This document shows, one piece after another, positions 24,601 to 45,618 of a stretch of 64,000 nucleotides of DNA. Source of the DNA: Diphasiastrum complanatum (taxonomy: Eukaryota; Streptophyta; Lycopodiopsida; Lycopodiales; Lycopodiaceae); the NCBI GenBank assembly GCA_029204225.1, contig CM055094.1, forward strand, positions 17,848,808 to 17,912,807. Direction: 5' to 3'. The first letter of the stretch is position 1, and each line of letters opens with the position of its first letter. The notes under the pieces were generated by a model. It worked only from the letters and a program-made list of their open reading frames with translations, made no database searches and was not told the origin of the DNA. Both the position numbers and the translations under genes were made by a program.

Positions 24601-25600
24601 GGCTGAAGTTAGAGAGTTGTGATTAGTGTAGGTAGAAAGTTAGAAAGTGCTTGTTTTTGTTCCGGGTATCCTAATGCTTAATTTATGCAATTAAACCAAA
24701 CTATCTTCTTCAACTGACCATTTAAAAGCTAGAAAGTTATCTGAAAACTGTGCTAGCTTCAACTCTATCTTTTGTCCATGTTGAGAAGTCTGGAGAAAGA
24801 ACCAACATTGCAGTATGATGAGCTATGATTACTGGCTGCCTCGTTGCTAAAGACATCAACAAAGAACAACACGGAGGAATCATGACAGGTTGCAAAACAG
24901 CTGGAATTTCCCTAGTTACCAATGGACATAAATGCAAGTCAAAGTGGAGGAATAAAAACAGGTTGACAATTCTTGAGTTGAGAAACCAAGACAAATTGTC
25001 CAGGCACAAAAACAGTCCAGACTTAATTCTAAACGATAGCACATCCCAAAGAGTTGAACAAATGCCACTCCAGAATTGTGCACAGATACTTTCCAGAACG
25101 TGGACTTAAGAGGGTCAATCGAGCCCATGAAATAATGTGGATCAAATAATTCAAAAAAAAAAAATCATGCCTGGTTCCCAACAATAAAAGGTTCACTGAA
25201 GTCAAACTGGCTACAGAACAAAAGACATAATTTTGGCTCATCTTTGCTGCTCAGTTGACTGTTTCTTGTTAAAGAATCCTAATGAAATAATTTCGTTCAG
25301 TTACAGCTGAACTGAAGAGCCTCTTATACTTAACTGAAGATTCTGACTACACCCAATACTATTGCTTCCTGGTCGTGATTAATGTGATTAGAAGCTAAAT
25401 CAAATAGCTGGGCAATCTTGCTACGTATAGAAAACCTGGATGTAACAGCCTCCTAGATAAGTCAATTGTTTGACATTTAGCAATTTAGAATTGCTGCAAA
25501 AGAGCTTAACCTGCGCAGCTGCTTTAAGAAATCCAACTGTCCAAGGAGGGCCCTTTAAAGTGTGTACTATTAGCAGAAATGTGGATATCAGCAGTTTCTG
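21691..25600. other. Long gene-free spacer downstream of the PP2C gene
   Basis: AT-rich sequence with only short, unsupported ORFs on either strand. The part next to 25600 is expected to contain the PP2C 3' UTR and polyadenylation site (minus strand), but I could not place the end. No RNA gene or recognised mobile element was seen. Confidence 0.5.
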
Positions 25601-33945
<8,345 letters not shown>

Positions 33946-35290
33946 GTTCTAATTAAATTTTGAACTTTCCCAAAACTCTTTTTATCAGCCTGCATGAGCT
34001 CAAAGAAAAGGTCTACTTCAATGATCAGACTCGTCGAACTTTCAGTGTTTAGGGTGTATTTATGATCCTTTCCTCCTCCAAACAACCTTTGTAGTCCCTT
34101 TGAATATGCTTCATAAACTAAGCTTTCAAATCATTATAATCATCATTCACCCTAACGTGGAGCGCCAGCATTTGCTGGATAACACTAGTCACGCACTTCT
34201 GTTCTGACTGGCCCCAAGTGTCCTTCAGACGTTTAACGCAGCACCAGCTGCCAAAGAGGACATAAAGTATGATATAATCACTTATGTATTTCGCTCACAA
34301 AGCTCTATTTCACTCTTGAATCTGGGTGTCCTCCAAATGATGGCGGTACTGTCAGATTTGCAATACCTGGATTTATCACAACAAGGAGCATAATGAAGGG
34401 TAAGGGTAAGCAAGAAACCTACAAGATTTTATTCAAGAGCATTTTGTGAAGGGATGAATTCGTACAAGTCAAGCTCAACCAAAATCTGAATACACGACTG
34501 TTTAGGTTATCTGATGAGAAACAATTACGAGTCAAGATGAACCAATATCTGGCAATACGATTGTTAACGTCATTTGATGAGGGATTAAGGACGCATAACT
34601 CAAGCTCAAGTGATATCCCAAACTCGAGTTGGCTGATTCATAAACTGCAAGAGTTCGTATTTGACGAAAAATTCCAACGTCCATACCACAGAACAAAAAC
34701 CAATTCAAAAATACTCAAGTGCTCAGGAAAAAGCGGAAACTTATCTAGCACTGATACTTGCTAACAAATTGAGTGAGCATCACAGAGAAATAAAGCCGAA
34801 ATCTACAACCTCATCCCATGTCTTTATAGCCAGAAAGAGGCCCTCACCTTCTAAGCCTTTCCAAGGCTCATATATCAAAAAGCGGATCATAAAGCTCAGA
34901 AGTCTGCCGACAAGCTTATATAATTAGCGTTGAACCTTCAAGCTACCAAAAAAAAACGCAGATCTGACTGTCAATCGAAAAAAATTAACAAAGCTATCGA
35001 TCTAAAGGTAGATCCAGGTGATGAATAGCTTAGCGATGGATCGATCGATGGATCGTCGAACAAAAGGGACGTAAATAAAGGGAGAAAAGGGAGAGAAATA
35101 ATCTGTCAAAGCGCGAGGATGACAAACCACCGTTGGATCTCAACACATTGGATGGCTCGGATGGGGCTATTCTAAAATGGACCGCGCGGTCTGGAGATTG
35201 ACAGCCAAAAGGAGGCCTCGCGGTTTGAAGCGCAGTTTGGTCTGATACGAAGCGCGCCGAGGGGGCTGTGCAATAAAATTCCAACGTATT
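33946..35290 (-). promoter_or_regulatory. 5' leader and promoter region of the PP2C gene
   Basis: Upstream of the ATG at 33945 a possible acceptor (tcatgcag, near 34000) and a possible donor (ttggtagc, near 34945) suggest an intron in the 5' UTR. The first untranslated exon would then lie around 34950-35150. Its CT-rich minus-strand sequence (ctctcccttttctccc) fits a plant leader. A GC-rich block (35160-35270) with cgcgcggtc lies just upstream. No clear TATA box was found. All of this is inference from sequence composition. Confidence 0.35.
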
Positions 35291-36179
35291 TTTTCGTGGA
35301 AGCTTCGAGCTTAATTATTTTGATGCGGTGTAGGCCAACAATGCCCCCCAAAAGGCCCCCCCAAACAAAACTTTGAGAGCGAAATGGAATCATATTGCTA
35401 ATGTACACTACATATTCATAACCCCATTTTGCTCTCAACTTTCAAGTATGCGGAAAAAAAAATCTTCTTCCTTCCCACTCCTGCAGCCAAGTTTGATGCA
35501 GGTGGTCAAGCATCCAAAAAGACATATGTACGTTCAAGTCCCTGTCGTCAATGAATAGGTATATCTTAAAGCCTTGTGCAATTTAGATGTACACTCTTCG
35601 TATTAAAGCATTACAATAAAAATAAACAAACAAGATAATCTAAAAAATAGTGGGATTCTTTGTGGTGCATGTTCAAAAATGAAAACAAGAACATTGTGGT
35701 GTACCACAAAAGACTTGCCACAACTTTCGTGAATCAAAATAGAAAATGGGATTGTTTAACATTGGATGTAAGGTAATTGGCTAATTTCAAATGCTAGTTA
35801 TAAGGTCTTAAACCGAGAATCCTATTCTAAGCATGCCAATAACAAGCAACACAAGGGAAACGGATGGTGCACAAACCAACCCAATCAATCCTAGATCGAA
35901 CGGATCTAGCCCCCAAGCTATGGATCAATCACAAAGATGAATGAGGCATCACACCAGCAGCATATGGCTACTAGTCATGCAATCAAGCATACACTAGTGA
36001 GAGCCCAATAGGTATACTTATACCATCCAAGGCCCATGCACCACTAGTAGTGCATTGTGACACCTCACTGGACACCTCTGCAACCTATCTGGGCGATGTC
36101 ATCCAGTTCTCCAATGACTCACTGATAGACCCATACAAATCCACCATCATCAGTTTGGGCCTACAACCATTAATTATAA
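35291..36179. other. Spacer without recognised genes
   Basis: Mixed sequence with no long ORF. I see no recognised repeat boundaries or RNA gene here. Confidence 0.5.
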
Positions 36180-38160
36180 CCTTATGCACATAAGGGCCTC
36201 AATTCCCTTATAGTCACAATTAACTTACGGGTTGTTGGTCTACTGATACCTAGCGTGGACACGCTACCCGAGACCAGTTGTGGGCATGACATTCTTCTCC
36301 CCTTATTCAAGTTCTGTCCTCAAAACTTAAAATTGGAGAAGTTTTTCCTTGAGCTCCTTTTCTGTTACCAAGAATCATCATCGTTTGTGCAACTCTTCCA
36401 TTGAACCAGATGCTTTGTAACTATAGAATTTCTCAATCATTTAGTTCTTGTATCCAAGATCCTTCCGGCGGGGTTAAGTCGAACCCGATGATTTATCCAA
36501 CAGGTCCAATTGATCTCCAAAATCAAGATACACCCTTTCACGTAGACTCACATGAGTCAGTTTATGTGAAAACTCGGATGCACTAGCATTCCTTCCGGGA
36601 GGTCCAATTGGTAAGCTGAGGATCTGATCTTTTCAACATCTAATATGGTCCTCTGTATTCAGGAGACAATTTGTGATGCTTGCTGGTACGCATTACACTA
36701 GAATCCCTCGGGATTCTCAAATATACCCAATCTCCCACTTGAAAGTCTCAAGGTAATCATTTCATATTAGCAAAATGTCGATCCCAATCTTGGGCACACT
36801 AGCCATTTTCACGTGTTATCCGTAGCATTCCTACATATCATGTAGGAAATCCACTACCTTCTGAAATTTGATCTTACGAGTCTCTTCCAAAATGAGTGAT
36901 ATAGGTTCAAAACAATACATAGGCACGAACGGGCTATAACCGGTACCCAAATGCTTACTATAACTTAATCTCCATCAAGGATAACTTCCTCTCTGAGGAG
37001 ATTGCTATACAAATATAACTACATATCTTATTTGATCTTCTGATCACACAAGTAATCTTGCTTTTAAACAATCAAGTATAACTAGAATCTGAACGATGAT
37101 TTGCCAATCATAATTCATCGGATTCTTGTCCTATACTCAATAAAAGAACGTGATAACCTAACATACACAACTATCAATGATCAGAAGAAATTTAAGCTCA
37201 CAGACATCTCTAGTTTAGCAAATACAGTCGACCAAAAGTGACCAGTGAAATTCGAATCGTGAATGTTCATGATGTCACTTGGTAATTCGTAAAGCCTAAA
37301 TAGACACTCTATAACTACTTGGTCTTTACCTGAATAAACATAGCCAATTTGGTAAGATGATCAATAGTACCAAAATTCCACTATCATGTTTATTCATCTG
37401 GGGTAATCTCACCATGAACACGATCCTCTCTTATGGATCAAGTATATCCTAGAGTCTGAGTTATGATGCGCCAATCCCAACTCTCCATATTCACAAGACC
37501 ATACCATTTCATAAGAGTGCATCACAATTCTTAAAAGACACATGAGTTGTTCCAAAAAGTCCTTTCCATCTAGAAAGTTTCAGACTTTTCTGACTCACAT
37601 ATGGTGCCTATATAAAGATTGTAATCCAAAAAACGCCCTTACTTTAGCCATGGCACAAAGTGTCATTTCAAAAATGGTTCAATCCAGAATACGTCTAGAA
37701 TTTACTCTTAAGTTCTAATCTAGAATAACTTAAGATTTACCGAAACCTCATTACGTGAAGTTCTAACTTTTGTCAACCAACAAGCATTCTATTCTTTCCA
37801 ATCAAGAAAAGAAAAGGCCAAAAGTTCACATGCATTTTATGCACATAAAACTTTAAATGAATCCAAGATTGTGACTTATAAGCAATACATTTCATATTGT
37901 TGATTTCCAACAACTAACTCAGAAGTAGCGCTTCTGACTCAGTTCGCAAAATCTTATTTAGAAAATAATTAAATGTCTAGGTGTGGTACCAAAACACCAC
38001 ACTTAATCTGATTCTAAATCAATTCTAGGTCAATATGCAATTCTCAATGAGAAATTACTATAACCTAGCGAGAAATTGTCTCTATATAATTCTCATCAAT
38101 ATGCTTGTGTACTAACAACTAGTTTATACATGCAAATAACTTAGCTCAAAGAATACTTTG
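36180..38160 (-). mobile_element. Decayed LTR-element internal region, inverted relative to 40080-42700
   Basis: On the minus strand, gaggacagaacttgaataag leads into tgtcatgcccacaact near 36292, the pattern of a gypsy pol end joined to an LTR start (TGTCA..). Several words recur as reverse complement in 40080-42700. Examples are gatttgccaatcataattcatcggatt near 37095 against 41800-41830, and aaatgtctaggtgtgg with caccaca near 37970-38005 against 41190-41245. No open frame survives, so the family assignment is tentative. Confidence 0.45.
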
Positions 38161-38593
38161 TAGATCTGTTGGTGTGTGCGACGGCAGTAGAAGCCACAAC
38201 GGAACGAAAGAGATGATTACGATAATGATATGAACAACATCTCTACCAATAGTAAGAAAAACAACGAACACAATGACTACTGTGATGTTCAGAAACGTGG
38301 ATTACTTGAAGAATGGAGTTTAATGAGCTTGTTCTTTAGTTTATCAGAATAGGAGTCTTAGACTACCGTAACAGAAGGATTGTGAAACATTAGGCATCTT
38401 GGACAACCATGTGATCCTCTGCTTCTGATAACTATGTTTGTGTAAGAGAGTGGGAGATAAATACATTCAACAAGAATGCAAAGATTGAACAGTAGCAAAT
38501 CTGTATATTAAAAATAAGAATTAACACAATACAATAGCGCTGATATACGTGTGATCCTACGTACAGATTCAAGCCAATAGCCACGGTTCTATA

Positions 38594-38725
<132 letters not shown>

Positions 38726-39039
38726 AGATCACTAACTCTGAGGAGTTAGCTACTGAAGACCTTCTGGTCATTTTGATCACTCTCTATCATTTCTTTACTC
38801 CGCATCATCCTTTTCGCTCAGATGTATATATAGTTGTCAGAGGATCTTAGGTTTATTCTAATTATAGTTTAAAAGATCGTTAACAACCATTGAGCATGAT
38901 CCGTACATCGGATATTGGAGCATCGTGAAGACAAAAAAAAAGTACAGCGAAAGGATCTCCTTAGTATGCGACAGGAGCGTAAAAGGTGTGCCACCGTTTT
39001 AGCCGTAGTTTGTCTGCAACTCGTTTGTTCAGTTGTCGT

Positions 39040-39420
39040 TCATTCACCTTGGAGGTGGTCGTTTGCTTCCTTCGTTGGTGACCGTAAGTGATAACTTATG
39101 GTGCTGGACGATGACGTGGGTCAACAGTCGTTCGTTGACTTTGTAGGAACTCGTAAGTAGTAACTCACATTGTTATGCTCCGTTGTCATTCGTCGACTTC
39201 GTTGATAGCCGCAAGTTAGTGACTTACGGTATTTGACGGTGAGAAAAGATCAGCATCTGTTCACAGAATTCGCCGGAGTTATTTTCCAGTGACTTTGGTC
39301 ACGGCTCTTTTGCTTTGTAGGTAATCGTAAGAGCGGGACTTACAGTGTTTGACGGAGACCTTCATTCCATTGCCTTTAGATAATCTGTAAGAGCTCGTAA
39401 GTGATAACTTACGTGTTTTG
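39040..39420. repeat. Minisatellite of imperfect CGTAAGT..ACTTACG palindromes
   Basis: Palindromic motifs recur at ~39085 (cgtaagtgataacttatgg), ~39150 (cgtaagtagtaactcac), ~39210 (cgcaagttagtgacttacgg), ~39325 (cgtaagagcgggacttac) and ~39393 (cgtaagtgataacttacg). Between them related spacers appear (cgttcgt.gacttcgtt.g, gtttgacgg). Spacing is roughly 60-115 bp. The right part overlaps the 3' end of the copia gag ORF. Confidence 0.75.
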
Positions 39421-40063
39421 ACAGTTTCCTGCGGGTTGCAATTAGTTCCCTTCATATGTCGAAGTCGTGTTTCACCGTAATCGTCAACTTGACAGTTCTC
39501 ATCGGTTAGGCCGTAGGCACAGGCGAGAGCCTTTGCGATTCTGCCTGTTTTGACTTTACGTGTATTTTTGCAGACTGTATGAGAGAGCGATTTCTTTGAT
39601 AGATGAAAGATATGTTGTTGTTGTTGTTGTTGCAATGCGATTGGTTGTTCCGTCTTTGTCTTCTTGTCCCTGAATCTTTTCTTCTTCTTGGACTGCTGCT
39701 TGTTTGAGTATAGTGCCATTGATTTGGTACTTGTTGATGTAGACAAGCTCTTCCTCCTGACTTCTTCCTGCAAAAGACTTGTTGTCAGCTTCTGGAGAGA
39801 CCTCGCAGGAGTATTGCTCAGAAGCAACACTAAGTTGTCGTAGGAGGATGGAAGACTGGTGAGAAGAGACATCGTAGAGTCTTCTTCTGAGATAGGGAAA
39901 CCTATGGCAGCAAGTTGGTCTAGCAATTGTTTGAACTCATTCAGATGATCGCTGACTGATGTGCCTTCTCTCATTCTGAGTGTCAGTACGTTCTTTCCCA
40001 AAAAGAGACTAGTCGATACATCTGAGGTCTCATAGATGCTTGTGAGTGTATTAGCTATTTCTC
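39279..40063 (-). pseudogene. Ty1/copia gag fragment
   Basis: The 240-codon ORF is open upstream of its first Met to ~40063, where YETSDVSTSLFLGKNV precedes it. The sequence LRMREGTSVSDHLNEFKQLL, ISEEDSTMSLLTSLPSSYDN and LTTSLLQEEVRRKS is typical of the copia Gag (UBN2) domain. A Lys-rich stretch and a poly-Gln run from a CAA microsatellite (~39620) follow. Where the CCHC zinc knuckle should be, the sequence instead enters the palindromic minisatellite and loses homology. No LTR, PBS or pol is attached, so this is an isolated fragment. Confidence 0.85.
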
Positions 40064-40079
40064 TTTTATATTAGACCTC

Positions 40080-42700
40080 TACTCTTAGAACTTCCTTAAT
40101 ACATGACAATTGGATTGAGATTCATATAATTCTTTCCAATGTAGAACTCCGTTCTAAAGGACTGTTATAGTTATATGAAATTGTACTTCCTTGTAGGCTT
40201 TTTGAATATGGCTTGGAATTTAGATTTCCTGAACCCTAACATTAATCTCTATTTGATAGTTGGTTATTGAGAGATAACATTTCTATCACTTGAGATAAGA
40301 TATTCTATGATTTTGAGGAAAAAGTCCGGTTTGTAATAGTATTGGATACTCATTACTGACTTTTTTGAATCTTTGATATCTTATACGTTGTCTCATAAGA
40401 GCTTTTCAATTGAAACTATGGAATTTCTTTTTTAAAGGGGGAGAAGAAAAGATAGGAATAGAACTTCCGAGGAATCAGCCAGTTGCATTGATTTTGGGAA
40501 AAAATCATGTATGTGTGCAAAGGTAGAACTATCCAATTTGAAATAGAGGAACATTCTAAATGATTATTTTGAATAATCTAGAACTAGAGGAGTATTGGGG
40601 TTATTGAGCTATGAGATATTCATGAATATGGAAAGTAGTGGTAAAGATTAAATTAAGGTTCACTGATTATTAACAAGTACCATTTTGTTATGGATTGGAT
40701 CAGTGGAATAAAGCTTTAATGTTATGTCCAAAGATGTATGTATAAGTTAGCCTAATCTTTGTTTGTATGCTAAAATCTATTGTAGGTTGATTGGTAGAAG
40801 AAATCTTGTTAATAAGAGTTAGATGGTTGGAAAACTTGTGATGTGGAGTTGTTCACTTCAAAGATTTCCCAGATATGTTATTTACTCCTGAGAAGTAGAG
40901 CTCTTTGGTAGCTGAGTTGCAAGATTCTCAATGAGTTATGTGAGTAACATATGCAGATTATGGATATCTGTCAGTTGATAGCCTATGTTTATGTATAGGA
41001 ACATAGTTGGATATGTTGCTTATGTACATCTTTGTGGATCTACTATGTGTTTCCTATGTACTGAGTTTATATCGTATACTTAAACTAGTCAATATGCATA
41101 GACATATGAACAAATATTGTTAGAAGCAGTTACTTGCAGGTTAATGTCTCTTTTTGTGGAAAGGATAATTCATTAACTTATTTATGGTTTAGAAGATGAT
41201 CTAGATGTGGTGTTATACATGTATAATTGAGATCTACACCTAGGCATTTAAGATTTCTGAATCATTTACAATTGACTTGAGTAATTGGAATAATCTTGAT
41301 TAGAAGTTAATTGGATAAATAAGCAGTGTGAAGAGAATTCATCGAGAACTGTTCATTTTGATCTATATTGCTTATAAGACACATGTTTGTGAGTCATCTA
41401 GATTCATCTATGAGAATTGTGTGCATAGAATATAGAAGATTCTTGATATAGAATATTTCTTGAAAGAGAACTATCCTAAGTTATTGACTATATCCTAGTG
41501 AGCTCATATTGGATGACAGAGTCTAACTAATGTCAAGGATAACCACTGAATTCAATCAAACTTTGTAAATTCTAGATGTGGTTCTAGGTGATTGTATAAA
41601 TTTGACGACGGTTGTTATAATAGTCTTTAATTACTAGGTTGATTGTAGAATTTGGATTTCATATTCTGGTTAAGAATTGGGTTGAAAGAATATTCTTGGA
41701 ATCCAAAAATTTTCCTTGTGGAAAAGATTACAGAATGTTTCTTATATTTCTTGAGTGCTATGTTGTGCATATACTCATGTATCTCTAATTGATTATGGTT
41801 TTTGGAATCCGATAAATTATGACTGACAAATCATAAATTGATACTTAAAGGTCATTAGATGATTATATGGAAATATGATGATTCTTAAGATAGTGAGTGA
41901 TTCTTGATCAATTGGTTGAGTCAAAATTTAGATATGTTATTTGAATTCTAAATTTGTGTGCATGTCTAAGATTGTGTGAATCTTACATGCATTTTCACTA
42001 AGTAATTGTTTACTTATGAGGAATTTGCTTACCTTCACAAATTTTTCAGCCTAAAATCTCCGATTAATTAGGAGCAGTTAAGTCTATCAAAATTGAATGG
42101 TTGCTATTTTCTGGCATGTGGTGCTAGGGATAGAGCACTTAACTCAAGAGAGTATATGGGGTACTCAGGACTGAGTTAAAGTCATTTTTATCCTGATGGA
42201 TCTCCTAAGAGATTTTGGTGGGATGAGTTTTGTACCTTAGTTTCTAAAAAATTCTAAGTGTATTTGTACCTAGAAGCATTTATGACAGGTCTACAAGTAA
42301 TTGTGGATAGTCTTGGACTATAATTGTTTTGGATCTTTAACTTTTGAACATTGATCTCTTATGTAAGGTGAGAACTCACCCAGTGATTCATGTAAATTGA
42401 GGTTACATGAAGGTGATGTTATTAGATTGGAGAGAATCAAACCCAATAGGAAAATTTATCTTTTAGTGTACTTCTAAAGGTCAATATAGTATTTCAATGC
42501 AGAGATAAATAATTTGAGAATTATTCCATCTCTAAGTACCTATTTGATATTGAAGTCAGACTAAAGATTGATTTTCAAGATAAAGTGAAGGTTAAATGAT
42601 TGTTTTGTTAGTTTTTAAACTTAAACTTCAGGTTTGGTCAGCTGCTATCTAGTATATATGATGATGACAGTTAGATGTATTGAAGATTTTGCCCATTTGG
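40080..42700 (+). mobile_element. Decayed repeat, inverted counterpart of 36180-38160
   Basis: AT-rich and without a useful ORF. Scattered word matches to the reverse complement of 36180-38160 (see that entry) place it in the same repeat family on the other strand, although divergence is high. The two arms flank the (CT)n tract and the copia gag fragment. The exact ends are not visible. Confidence 0.4.
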
Positions 42701-42779
42701 AGGATCTATCACTTAATGTACCTTTGGACCCTGAACGAGTACTCAAGATCACCCCTATCTTATGAATGATCAATAATCA

Positions 42780-42956
42780 TGAATGATGATACCTTACTTT
42801 GTCTATTTTGGTGAGGTTTTGTGACTTTTAGCTATCTTCTTGATTTTTTGGACTAGTTTTCTTGATTTCTTGTATTTCCATTGTAATTTGATGTTTAATG
42901 AATGGATTAGATGTTTGAATGCTAAGATTGGCACATGAAAATTTTGGTATCAGAGC
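42780..42956 (+). mobile_element. LTR 3' end with primer binding site (42945-42956)
   Basis: Sequence matching the LTR fragment at 16270-16475 ends at ~42944. It is followed directly by tggtatcagagc, the initiator tRNA-Met type PBS. The internal region therefore continues to the right on the plus strand. The left end of the LTR is not defined. Confidence 0.75.
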
Positions 42957-44050
42957 ATTAGATCCTTTCTCCATCAGATTTGGTGGACTTTGTTAAGTTT
43001 GGTAGAGTTTCTTGTTCTTGTTTTCTTGTTTTTTTCAATTTCCAGCAAGCTTTGATTCAATTTTTGACCATTTAATCTTCATTTTTTTGTGTAATTCCCT
43101 GTTGTGAATTAGTAAATCTTTTGTTTACTTTTTGGAGGTACTAAGATTTTCTGATTTGGAGCTGTATTGACCAAGTTATGGCCATTTTAGTGTTTTCTTT
43201 CCAATTTTAGTTAGTGATAGTTTTTGCAGTTTGTTTACCTCCATTTTGGCTATACTTCTGGCCGAATTTTATGACTGTATTTTTATAAGATTGTAGATCT
43301 CACTTTTAGCTTGAATTTGAGCCAATTTGCAGCCAATTTGGTTGAAAATTGAGAGAGATATGACATTTCTTGTGAAGGAGGTCAAATTTTAGCTTTGGTA
43401 GGAAATTTGGGAGAGAAGCACTTCAACTTTTCACTTTTGAAGTTTTGTTTCTCTTGATTTTTTTCCAATCTCTTCATTTTGAAGTTTCTGCCAAAGACTC
43501 ATTTTATAAAAAAAAGTGCCCTAACAAAATGTAACCTAACCCTCACCTACCCTAACCCTAATCTCGCTCGAATTACTTCTCCTACTTTAACCTAACAACC
43601 CTAACCGCTCACTCCCTCTCTCTCAAGATTTGCGGCATCATCTGCATTAGGAATATCAAAGTCCTTATCTGCAATTGCTGGACTGCCTTGCTTCAACTCC
43701 CGGGGAAGATTATGGAATGAAAACGGCACCAATATAGATTGAGCTCAGAAACTAATGCCAACTTTTTGTGATCCAACTCCACAGTAAAACAAACAACAAA
43801 GAAAATGGCAGAGCGCTCAAGGATATTCAAGAATATATAACAATTTATGTAAAAGTATTTCAAATACTAGATCGCTAAGTTCCAACTAGCAGTTTTTTAT
43901 TTTGATGGCAAAACAAGTCTTGAATCCTCTTTGATCTGATCAGCGACCTACCATCATGATCAACAGACAGTCCACACATTTTTCCATCAGTAATGCCTGT
44001 TGAATAATCATGTTTGGTTCTAGATGATCTTGTCTAGTTCAAATTGAATG
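42957..44050 (+). other. Retroelement leader region
   Basis: T-rich leader downstream of the PBS with no ORF. Near 43520-43610 there is a CCTAA-rich patch (ccctaaccctaatc) followed by a CT-rich patch. I see no gene. Confidence 0.4.
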
Positions 44051-44179
44051 GATTACAAAGTGAACGATTCTGAGAAAGTTCAACGTTTGAGGAAAGAGTG
44101 CCCAAATCCATATTGTGGAGCAGGGACATTTATGGCAAATCATTGTGATCGGCATTACTTTACTCACTTTACAAGATGA
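44051..44179 (+). pseudogene. RPS27A: Fragment of ribosomal protein eS31 (ubiquitin-S27a fusion) coding sequence
   Basis: The translation reads [19 protein letters not shown], then [10 protein letters not shown] and DRHY, the C-terminal zinc-ribbon of eS31. Normally this protein is made as a fusion to ubiquitin and sits on the small ribosomal subunit. About 42 codons are recognisable. The last Cys pair of the zinc ribbon and the normal C-terminus are lost (HYFTHFTR then TGA). An in-frame stop lies directly upstream, with no ubiquitin part nearby. It lies on the plus strand between a PBS (42945) and a 3' LTR (45632), in the orientation of the retroelement sequences. It is a dead fragment, either captured by a retroelement or a retro-pseudogene. 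Confidence 0.85.
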
Positions 44180-44438
44180 GCTTTTGTCACATGTTTGGGA
44201 GGATTTGAACTTTTCAGAATAGTATTACATCAAACGGAACGGGCCAGTAGGTCGGCCTGATCACCACTTCTTCACCTAAGTATGAGTCAGACGTCACATG
44301 AAAATCAGATATGAGTCTTGTATGTAGTTACAGTCAATGATTCATACAACATTAGTTCTTAGGCATTGTAGCTGAACTGTAGAAAGGCTTGGACGATCCA
44401 ACGCTAAGAAATGACTTGAGCGTGATGCGTATCTCCAG

Positions 44439-45581
44439 ATGCAAATACCAGATCATCCGATAACTCCGACGGAGATCGCGTATTTGTTCAAAAAAGTTGA
44501 AACTTACAAAGTGGCGCTTCAGGGATTCCAAGGCCATTTTGACAAATTCAAAGGTGCAGCTTCAACTGAGTTGGCAAAGGCTAAAGTAACCATCAGTGCC
44601 AAAAAAGTTGTCGCTCAGATGTTGGAAGCTGGACCTCAAATCCTAGTTCCGGTCATGCCGCAATTCTCCCATCTGCACCAAGCTGAAGCACCAATGGATA
44701 CAGGGTTGGATTCGGTTGTGGACCAGGGTGGAGCCCCAAAAATTGAAGAACAACAGCCAGTTCCACAGGCAGTGCAAGCGGGTCCATCTTCTTCAAGGAC
44801 CAAATCATTGTTCAGAAGGCCAATCAGCATCGAGGACCAGATTCAAAGTTTTTTAGCACAACATCCTCATGAGTCCTCGTGTAGTGGTTGGGTCCTTAAG
44901 TTTAAGACCTCTGAAATAGAGGCCGACAAAGAATTGGATAAAATACCCGCATAGGGAGATTAGCCAGCTTGGAGAGTTACCATTTTTGAGAAAACTCCAG
45001 AATCTATTAGGAGTTATGTGGCCAGCCCTCACCAATTGCGCGTAGATCCATATTATGTACCGATGTCGCGCAGGAATAGGTGGAAGGATTTGGGATTGGC
45101 CATGGACAAAATTACTATCCATACACCAAATTGGCCAATCATCCATCAACCTTACACTTGGGACATATCAGTGGATTTTCACCAGGCATTACAAGCATAC
45201 CAGTAGGAGTATATACACTCTCCTGATCCGATAGTGAGACAATCGAAACTTTTTGCGAAAGACTTGACTTTGTTGGCATCCGTGGCAATGAGATGGAATC
45301 ATTGCCTTCCTCCATTGGCATTTGATCCAAATAAGCCAATGGCCTCAGAGAATATCAAGGATCAGCTGTCGGTGGCTCGCGTGTATTTTCGCGTAGCAAT
45401 GATGGGAGGCTCCTGGGAATCTCGCTTCACATCCTGGACAACTTCAAAATGGATTGTCGGAGCCCATCGTTGTTTTTTGTCGCATAATTTGGATTTTAAC
45501 ACTGCTCGACTCGATTTTATGGAGAAGGTGCAATATCATTTAATAAAGATTCGTCGCGAAGCCAATAAAAGCCTACAGTAA
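44439..45581 (+). pseudogene. Orphan retroelement ORF region, no pol domain recognised
   Basis: Two main open stretches occur, 44439-44954 (171 codons) and 45234-45581 (115 codons). Between them frames with a TAG and a TAA are still codon-like (RVDPYYVPMSRRNRWKDLGL, TPNWPIIHQPYTWDISVDF). The first has an Ala/Glu/Gln/Pro-rich linker. There is no zinc knuckle, protease, RT or integrase. It ends ~40 bp before a polypurine tract and LTR, so it is the last coding region of the element, as in non-autonomous LTR elements that carry only a gag-like or foreign ORF. I do not recognise the family. Confidence 0.5.
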
Positions 45582-45618
45582 CTGCATCTTGTAGGTGTCA
45601 TGGGACCGCCACCAGTTT

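Noticed and set aside
34537..35438. Several 60-90-codon ORFs upstream of the PP2C gene
   Set aside because: Short, overlapping on both strands, with no motifs; the region is better explained as leader and promoter.
43520..43610. Telomere-like CCCTAACCCTAA sequence
   Set aside because: Only one to two consecutive units amid degenerate CCTAA words and CT-rich leader; too little for an interstitial telomere claim.
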